Below, one piece after another: positions 57,387 through 64,000 of a stretch of DNA of 64,000 nucleotides. The stretch is taken from NCBI RefSeq assembly GCF_016735685.1, contig NZ_JAERRA010000002.1:372001-436000 (forward strand). Direction: 5' to 3'. Source of the stretch: Piscinibacter lacus. GTDB taxonomy: Bacteria > Pseudomonadota > Gammaproteobacteria > Burkholderiales > Burkholderiaceae_C. The number at the start of each line of letters is the position of its first letter. Position 1 is the first letter of the stretch. The translations under genes and the position numbers were made by a program. Below the pieces are notes generated by a model, which saw only the letters and a list, made by a program, of their open reading frames with translations, was not told where the DNA came from and made no database searches.

Positions 57387-58163
57387 TCAGAGGCCCTTCA
57401 AGGTGTCGAGCGCCAGTTGGGCGGCGGCCTGTTCGGCGGCGCGGCGCGAACGGCCTTGGCCCTGCACCTCCATCTGGCGGGTGGGGATCGCGCAGGCGAC
57501 GACGAAGGTCTGGTCATGCTCGCGGCCCAGGGTGGCGGCGATGCGGTAGCTGGGCACCGGCTCGCGGCGGGCTTGCAGCCATTCCTGCAGCTCGGTCTTC
57601 GGGTCCTTGGTCCAGGCGGCGGTGGCGGTGCGGTCGAGGTGCGGGCCGATCAGGCGCTCGACCATGGCCGCGGCCGCGGCCAGGCCGGCATCGAGCTGCA
57701 CCGCGCCGATCAGCGCCTCCAGCGCATCGGCCAGGATCGAGGGGCGCTGCGCCCCGCCGCTGCGGGCCTCGCCCTCGGACAGGCGGATCAGCGTGGGCAG
57801 GCCCAGCTCGACGGCGATCTGGTGCAGCGATTCCTCCCGCACCAGGTGGGCCCGCACGCGGCTGAGCTCGCCCTCGTCGGCCTGCGGGTAGCTGCGGTAG
57901 AGCAGCACCGACACCCCGGCCGAGAGCACGGCATCGCCGAGGAATTCGAGCCGCTCGTTGTGCTCGCTGCCGAAGCTCTTGTGCGTCAGCGCGCGACGCA
58001 GCAGGCCGAGGTCGGTGAACTGGTGACCTAGCCGCTGCTGAAGCTCCTCGGCCGTGGTCGCGGCGGCTGGCTGGGGGCGCGGCGGGGCCGGCGCCTTCAG
58101 GCGCGGGCCGCCGCGCCGGACCGGGGGACGGGGAGCCTGCACGTCGAGCGATTCGGCGGGCAC
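57387..58163 (-). CDS. rnc: Ribonuclease III
   Basis: Double-strand-specific endonuclease for rRNA processing and antisense-directed decay. The 258-residue product has the signature HNERLEFLGDAVL (69-79 region) with the metal-binding Glu and Asp, a second acidic site in ILADALEALIGAVQLDAG, and a C-terminal dsRNA-binding domain (DPKTELQEWLQARREPVPSYRI ... SRRAAEQAAAQLALDTLKG). An N-terminal Pro/Arg-rich extension of about 35 residues is longer than usual. Between DUF4845 (5 bp) and era (12 bp). Confidence 0.96.
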   Translation of the reverse strand: MPAESLDVQAPRPPVRRGGPRLKAPAPPRPQPAAATTAEELQQRLGHQFTDLGLLRRALTHKSFGSEHNERLEFLGDAVLSAGVSVLLYRSYPQADEGELSRVRAHLVREESLHQIAVELGLPTLIRLSEGEARSGGAQRPSILADALEALIGAVQLDAGLAAAAAMVERLIGPHLDRTATAAWTKDPKTELQEWLQARREPVPSYRIAATLGREHDQTFVVACAIPTRQMEVQGQGRSRRAAEQAAAQLALDTLKGL

Positions 58164-58168
58164 GCGGC

Positions 58169-58579
58169 TCAGGGCGCCACCGAACCGTGGAAACGGATCA
58201 GGAGCGACACCGGCTCGACCAGCGGCAGTTCCTTCTCGTAGGCGTAGTCGATCAGGAAACGGCCGTCCTCGCGGCGGATCTCCAGGTCGCGGCCGTCGAG
58301 GCTGACGATGGCCGCATCGATCTGCTTCTGCTTGTCGAAGGCGGCGCGGATCGCCGCTTCACTCTCCAAGCCCTGGCTGGCGATACGTTGCAGGCTGCGC
58401 TGGATGGTCAGGCGCTCGCCGACCAGGGGGGCTGCGCGCAGGGCCAGCACGGCAGCCATGGCGCCCAGGCCGATGAGCAGCAGCAGGCCGATCAGGCCCA
58501 GGCCGCGCAGCGCGCGGCGCGTGGCGTGGCGCGCGGGCCGGCGCGCGGCAGGAAGACGGTCGGCAGCGGGTTCGGGCAT
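58169..58579 (-). CDS. DUF4845 membrane-anchored protein
   Basis: A 136-residue protein with a basic N-terminal tail, one membrane helix (about 27-47) and a periplasmic DUF4845 domain (LTIQRSLQRIASQGLESEAAIRAAFDKQKQIDAAIVSLDGRDLEIRREDGRFLIDYAYEKELPL). Always found between lepB and rnc in beta- and gammaproteobacteria, but its role is unknown. The short stretch between it and lepB has no promoter that I could identify, so it is part of the lepA-to-nagZ transcript. Confidence 0.9.
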   Translation of the reverse strand: MPEPAADRLPAARRPARHATRRALRGLGLIGLLLLIGLGAMAAVLALRAAPLVGERLTIQRSLQRIASQGLESEAAIRAAFDKQKQIDAAIVSLDGRDLEIRREDGRFLIDYAYEKELPLVEPVSLLIRFHGSVAP

Positions 58580-58605
58580 CGGCGGACGCTCCAGCAGGCC
58601 GGGGC

Positions 58606-59589
58606 TCAGTCGAAGGCCCCGATGCGGCTCAGATTACCGAAGTTCATCCACACGAAGAAGGCCTTGCCGACGATGTTGCCCTCGGGGACGAAGCCCCAGA
58701 AGCGCGAGTCCTGCGAGTTGTCACGGTTGTCGCCCATGACGAAGTAGTGGCCGGCCGGCACGGTGCAGCTCACACCCTCGGCGGTGTAGCTGCATGCATC
58801 CTTGGGGCCGCGGAACTCGGGCATGGGCAGGACGAAGCCGTTGCGGTCGCGGTCGTTGAGGATGCGGTAGCGGTGCGTCTGGCCCTCGGCGCGCGGCAGG
58901 GCCTCCTCGAACTGCAGGGCGTAGCGCAGGCTGTCCTCGTCGTAGAACTCGGGCAGCGCGGTGCGGGGCACGGGCTGGCCGTTGATCGAGACCTTCTTGT
59001 TCAGGTAGTCGATCCGGTCGCCCGGCAGGGCGACGATGCGCTTGATGTAGTCGATGCGCTCATCCACCGGGTAGCGGAAGACGATGACATCGCCACGCTG
59101 CGGCACGTTGAGGTCGATCACCTTGGTGTGGATGACCGGCAGGCGCACGCCGTAGTGGAATTTGTTGACCAGGATCAGGTCGCCGATGGCCAGCGTCGGG
59201 ATCATCGAGCCCGAGGGGATCTTGAAGGGCTCGTACAGGAAGGAGCGCAGCACGAAGACGACCAGGATCACCGGGAAGAGCCCGGCCGTCCAGTCCAGCC
59301 ACCAGGGCTGGGCCAGCACGCGGCTGCGGGCCTCGTCGAGGCTGCTGTCGACCTGGGTGATGCCCTGGCGGGCAAGCTGCTCGCGGCGCTGGGCTTCCTG
59401 CTGCTCCAGCGCGCGGGCCGCGGCTACGCGGGCCGGCGCGAAGCGGAAGCGCTCGGCCAGCCAGTACAGGCCGGTGAAGACGGTCAGCAGGAAGAGCAGC
59501 AGCGAGAAATTGCCGGTCCAGTGACCGAGGTACCAGCCGCCCAGGTAGGTCAGCAGGACGGCGTAGAGCAGGCCGGTGAGTGCGCTCAT
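58606..59589 (-). CDS. lepB: Signal peptidase I
   Basis: Cleaves signal peptides from exported proteins at the periplasmic face of the inner membrane. The 327-residue product has two N-terminal membrane segments (about 5-24 and 27-45), a cytoplasmic helical loop, a third (about 100-117) and the catalytic domain. The nucleophile is Ser128 (KIPSGSMIPTL) and the general base Lys183 (DYIKRIVALPGD). The box E GDNRDNSQDSRFWGFVPEGNIVGKAFF is intact. Follows lepA by 53 bp in the usual order. Confidence 0.96.
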   Translation of the reverse strand: MSALTGLLYAVLLTYLGGWYLGHWTGNFSLLLFLLTVFTGLYWLAERFRFAPARVAAARALEQQEAQRREQLARQGITQVDSSLDEARSRVLAQPWWLDWTAGLFPVILVVFVLRSFLYEPFKIPSGSMIPTLAIGDLILVNKFHYGVRLPVIHTKVIDLNVPQRGDVIVFRYPVDERIDYIKRIVALPGDRIDYLNKKVSINGQPVPRTALPEFYDEDSLRYALQFEEALPRAEGQTHRYRILNDRDRNGFVLPMPEFRGPKDACSYTAEGVSCTVPAGHYFVMGDNRDNSQDSRFWGFVPEGNIVGKAFFVWMNFGNLSRIGAFD

Positions 59590-59642
59590 GGATCGGAATC
59601 AGCAAGGGCCGCCGCAGCGGCCCGGGGTGAGGCGGACGACGC

Positions 59643-61457
<1,815 letters not shown>

Positions 61458-61561
61458 GCGGTCGGTGCTGTGCGATCGGCGCGATCGCCCGGGGGCGTGG
61501 CCCCCGCATCAGGGGCCTTCTCGCGAGGCGGGGCCGGGCCCGCGAGGGCCTGGCCGGACGC

Positions 61562-61594
61562 AAAAAAAATGGCACGTCCAAGATCGAACGTGCC
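61562..61594 (-). terminator. Rho-independent terminator upstream of lepA
   Basis: Leftward: stem GGCACGT / ACGTGCC (61594-61588 with 61577-61571), 10-base loop, then A and eight T (61569-61562). It lies 197 bases after the degP stop and 104 before the lepA start. It could end the rseB-degP transcript, a small RNA, or act as an attenuator for lepA. Confidence 0.9.
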
Positions 61595-61627
61595 CTCCAA
61601 CAAAAGGTTTGGCAACTGCTTGTTGGG
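61562..61627 (-). ncRNA. Candidate small RNA in the degP-lepA gap
   Basis: Leftward unit of about 66 nt. A TACAAT -10 (61638-61633) has no good -35. Transcription from about 61627 would yield a first hairpin CCAACAA / TTGTTGG (61626-61620 with 61603-61597) and then the terminator hairpin with eight T. A -10, two hairpins and a T-run at this spacing is the usual anatomy of a bacterial small RNA. The alternative is a lepA leader with an attenuator or simply the degP terminator. No known family was recognised. Confidence 0.5.
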
Positions 61628-61678
61628 GCTTCATTGTAGCGAGGCGGGCCCGGGCGACTGCGGCGCGGGGCCGGGTTT

Positions 61679-61700
61679 GCAGGGGGGCTAGACCCCCTGC
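61679..61700. repeat. GC-rich hairpin in the degP-lepA gap
   Basis: GCAGGGGG-gctaga-CCCCCTGC, 8-bp perfect arms. It lies 91 bases after the degP stop in the direction of degP transcription, with no T-run. It may protect the 3' end of the degP mRNA. Confidence 0.6.
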
Positions 61701-61719
61701 CACCCAACTTGCCCACATG

Positions 61720-61743
61720 TTATCCACATTCTTCTGTGGACAA
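61720..61743. promoter_or_regulatory. Inverted pair of DnaA-box-like sequences
   Basis: A perfect DnaA box TTATCCACA (61720-61728) faces TGTGGACAA (61735-61743), whose complement TTGTCCACA differs by one base; six bases separate them. Outside an origin, such boxes can mediate DnaA control of transcription or titrate DnaA. No dnaA, dnaN or gidA gene or AT-rich unwinding element is nearby, so this is not marked as an origin. Confidence 0.55.
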
Positions 61744-61790
61744 GCTGGGGGCAAGCGGCCCCGCCGCCCGGCAGCCGCCTGCCGCGACGC

Positions 61791-63392
61791 TCAGCGCGTG
61801 CCGGGACGCACCAGGGCGTACTGCGCCCACTCGCCGCGGCGGAAGAGCACGCTGATCGGCTTGCTCTTGTCGGCCTTGGCGACCACCGCCTCGAACTGGC
61901 GAATGTCGCCGATCTCGACATTCGCGACGGCGAGGATGATGTCGCCCTCGTTCAGGCCGGCGCGGGCGCTGGCGCCCTCGACCTTGTCGACCCGCACGCC
62001 GCCCTTGAGCTTGAGTTCGACCTTCTGCTCGGCGCTCAGGTCGCTGAGCGTCAGTCCGAGCACGCCGACCGGCGTGGGCGCGCTGGGCGTGGGCTTGAGC
62101 GCGGTCTTGACCTTTTCAGGCTCAAGCTCGGCCACGGTCACGCCAAGCTGGCGGCTCTGGCCGCGGCGGAAGACCTCGATGGACGACTTCGCACCCGGCT
62201 GGGTGTTGCCGACGAGGCGCGGCAGGTCGCCGGACTTCTCGACGGTCTTGCCATCGAAGCGGGTGATGATGTCGCCCGCCTCGATGCCTGCGCGGTCGGC
62301 CGGGCCGCCCGGCTCGACCGCCCGCACCAGCGCGCCGCTGGGCTTGCCCAGGCCGATGGATTCGGCGATCTCCTTGGGCACCTCGGCAATCTGCACGCCG
62401 ATGCGGCCGCGCACCACGCGACCCAGGCTGCGAAGCTGGTCCGAGACCCGGGTGGCCTCGTCCATCGGGATCGCGAAGCTGATGCCCATGAAGCCGCCCG
62501 AGCGGCTCAGGATCTGCGAGTTGATGCCGACCACCTCGCCGGCCATGTTGATCAGCGGGCCGCCGGAGTTGCCGGGGTTGATCGCAACATCGGTCTGGAT
62601 GAAGGGCAGGAATTCGCCGGTGTCGCGCGCCTTGGCGCTGACGATGCCCGCCGTGACCGTGTTCTCCAGGCCGAAGGGCGAGCCGATGGCCATCACCCAC
62701 TCGCCGACCTTGAGGCGGTTCACGTCGCCGATCTTCACGGCCGGCAGGCCGGCGGCCTCGATCTTGACCACGGCCACGTCGGTGCGCTTGTCGGCGCCGA
62801 TGACCTTGGCCTTGAACTCGCGCTTGTCGGGCAGGGTGACGTAGACCTCGTCGGCACCGTCGATCACGTGCGCATTGGTCATCACATAGCCGTCAGCCGT
62901 CAGGATGAAGCCGGAGCCGACGCCGCGGTTGGTCTCCTCATCCGGGCCGTTGCCGCCGCGCGGCGGGCCGCCGCGGCGCGGGCCGGGCGCAGCCCCGGGG
63001 GGCATGGCGCCGGGCGGCAGTGCGCCGGGGGGCGCGCCGAAGAAGCGGCGGAAGAAGTCCTGCATCTCCTCGTCGCCCTCGGGGCCGGCTTGGCTGACCT
63101 TGGTCTTCTCGGTGGTGCGGATGTTCACGACCGAGGGGCCGACGGCTTCGACAAGCTGGCTGAAATCGGGCAGGCCGCGCACCAGCGGCGCCGGGGCCGC
63201 CGCCAGCGGCAGGGCAGCGAGCGGCTGGGCGCTGGGCGCAGGGCCGGCCTGGGCCTGGGTGGGCAGGGGCGACCAGAGCGCGATGCCCCCCAGTCCGCCG
63301 ACCGCCAGCATCGTCACCGCGAAGAGGCCGAGCCGGAGCGGCGAGCTGCGACGCTGGGCGCCGGAACGAACGGAATTCGGATCGATGGACAT
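61791..63392 (-). CDS. degP: Periplasmic serine protease DegP/MucD
   Basis: HtrA-family protease and chaperone of the envelope stress response. The 533-residue product has one N-terminal helix (about 20-40), a Gly/Pro-rich LA loop (about 120-150), a trypsin-like domain with His175 (VMTNAHVIDG), Asp205 (RTDVAVVKI) and Ser276 (NPGNSGGPL), then two PDZ domains (about 365-455 and 465-530). The start at 63392 (MSIDPNSV) was chosen because upstream in-frame sequence is unconserved. It follows rseB, as in the mucD loci of Pseudomonas and Burkholderia, where sigma-E controls it; the rpoE and rseA genes would lie beyond the right edge. Confidence 0.95.
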   Translation of the reverse strand: MSIDPNSVRSGAQRRSSPLRLGLFAVTMLAVGGLGGIALWSPLPTQAQAGPAPSAQPLAALPLAAAPAPLVRGLPDFSQLVEAVGPSVVNIRTTEKTKVSQAGPEGDEEMQDFFRRFFGAPPGALPPGAMPPGAAPGPRRGGPPRGGNGPDEETNRGVGSGFILTADGYVMTNAHVIDGADEVYVTLPDKREFKAKVIGADKRTDVAVVKIEAAGLPAVKIGDVNRLKVGEWVMAIGSPFGLENTVTAGIVSAKARDTGEFLPFIQTDVAINPGNSGGPLINMAGEVVGINSQILSRSGGFMGISFAIPMDEATRVSDQLRSLGRVVRGRIGVQIAEVPKEIAESIGLGKPSGALVRAVEPGGPADRAGIEAGDIITRFDGKTVEKSGDLPRLVGNTQPGAKSSIEVFRRGQSRQLGVTVAELEPEKVKTALKPTPSAPTPVGVLGLTLSDLSAEQKVELKLKGGVRVDKVEGASARAGLNEGDIILAVANVEIGDIRQFEAVVAKADKSKPISVLFRRGEWAQYALVRPGTR

Positions 63393-63537
63393 GCTTGCCT
63401 CTTGAATGCTGTCGTCTTCTTGGGTACGCGGGGCGCTGCGGCCCGTCGCGTTGCAGGGACTCCGTTGGCGCGACGGAGTTTCCTGGCGATGCGCTGAAGC
63501 GAGGCCACCCGGGGGCGACATCCGATCTCCGCAGCCG

Positions 63538-64000
63538 CTAGCGGCGCCGTTCCAACCCGGCTGCGAAGGCCTGGAGTGTGGCGACAGGAACATCTCCCAC
63601 CACGGTGATCCACCAATCGCCCTGACGACGGACGAGGGTTTGCGTCGCGCCCGTGCTCAGCAGCAGCTCGCGCCGGTGCTGGCGCGCCTCGAAGGGCTCG
63701 ATGAAGAGCGAGACATGGGTGAGGCCGTCGGAGTAGATGGTTTGCAGCACCTCCACCCGGGCCTGCGGCTCGGCAGCCGTTGCCGCCAGCGCGCCCGAGG
63801 GCGCGGCCGCAGGCGGCAGCGGGCGCTCGATGGGCCGGCGCACCGAGCTGAGGTGGCGGAAGCCCTCGGGCACGCCCTGCAGCATCCAGCCGCTTTCGTC
63901 GAGCGCGACCGGCTCCAGCCGGCTGCGCTGCACGCGGTAGCCCTCGGTCTGGCGCATGGGGCCCAGCACCAGCTCGGGCTGGGGCCGCACGCCGATCTGA
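63538..64000 (-). CDS. rseB: Sigma-E factor regulatory protein RseB/MucB, C-terminal part
   Basis: The last 154 codons of RseB (5' end beyond the window). Recognisable are the end of the large lipid-sensing domain (LVLGPMRQTEGYRVQRSRLEPVALDESGWMLQGVPEGFRHLSSVRRP) and the small C-terminal domain that contacts RseA (VEVLQTIYSDGLTHVSLFIEPFEARQHRRELLLSTGATQTLVRRQGDWWITVVGDVPVATLQAFAAGLERRR). RseB binds RseA and off-pathway lipopolysaccharide or lipids and so restrains sigma-E activation. The spacer to degP (63393-63537) shows no terminator. Confidence 0.93.
   Translation of the reverse strand, partial: QIGVRPQPELVLGPMRQTEGYRVQRSRLEPVALDESGWMLQGVPEGFRHLSSVRRPIERPLPPAAAPSGALAATAAEPQARVEVLQTIYSDGLTHVSLFIEPFEARQHRRELLLSTGATQTLVRRQGDWWITVVGDVPVATLQAFAAGLERRR

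Noticed and set aside
56268..58031. Long plus-strand open frame opposite era and rnc
   Set aside because: Composition artefact; era and rnc motifs are intact on the minus strand.
61690..61790. Replication origin, because of the DnaA boxes
   Set aside because: Only two boxes, no AT-rich unwinding region and no dnaA/dnaN/gidA/parAB neighbours.

Overview
The window is a continuous stretch of very GC-rich chromosome with dense, short-spaced genes. The gene content points to a betaproteobacterium of the order Burkholderiales, probably of the Rubrivivax/Leptothrix/Roseateles kind. The supporting markers are PhaR and 3-hydroxybutyrate dehydrogenase (polyhydroxybutyrate metabolism), a cbbR/cbbF/cbbP/cbbY Calvin-cycle block, a betaproteobacterial OmpR/EnvZ pair, and the rseB-degP-lepA-lepB-rnc-era-recO-pdxJ-acpS order. 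The genus assignment is inference. No rRNA, CRISPR array, transposase, integrase or phage gene was seen; one tRNA (Val, GAC) is present.

Layout. 1-5084: drug or lipid efflux, with a TetR repressor and a truncated RND adaptor facing away from a MacA-MacB-like tripartite ABC exporter across a clear palindromic operator. 5152-10390: phaR, a secreted SRPBCC protein, rimO, metC and an acyltransferase-3 membrane protein. 10454-16276: smpB divergent from ratA-rnfH, then guaB, an MFS exporter and guaA. 16288-17133: an isolated DUF3883 nuclease-like gene of lower GC. 17209-22242: cheR-cheD-cheB, a diguanylate cyclase, a MinD/FlhG-type ATPase and a group II truncated globin. 22258-29871: EnvZ/OmpR-type two-component system, SIMPL protein, bdhA, an alpha/beta hydrolase, relA, tRNA-Val and its terminator.

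29961-34277: a Calvin-cycle block, cbbF-cbbP-cbbY transcribed leftward with cbbR divergent. The PRK is canonical, but the fructose-bisphosphatase homologue has lost nearly all of its metal-binding residues. 34314-41324: rluC-HAD-Rieske-sppA leftward, and rne rightward behind a leader of about 660 nt rich in hairpins. 41493-43071: metallo-beta-lactamase and histidine-phosphatase genes. 43444-51963: an assembled sulfur-uptake locus (OprP-like porin, Mop/TOBE protein, RBBP9-type hydrolase, two periplasmic sulfate-binding proteins, CysT, CysW, CysA, and CysB convergent). 52093-64000: a leftward housekeeping train of a DUF1851 protein, a small membrane protein, nagZ, acpS, pdxJ, recO, era, rnc, DUF4845, lepB, lepA, degP/mucD and the 3' part of rseB. 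The lepA/degP gap holds a candidate small RNA and an inverted pair of DnaA-box-like sequences.

Most genes are ordinary core functions. The items most worth a second look are the active-site-depleted CbbF homologue (31671-32798), the candidate small RNA upstream of lepA (about 61562-61627), the 51-bp palindrome upstream of cbbR (33201-33251), the orphan DUF3883 protein, and the structured rne leader.
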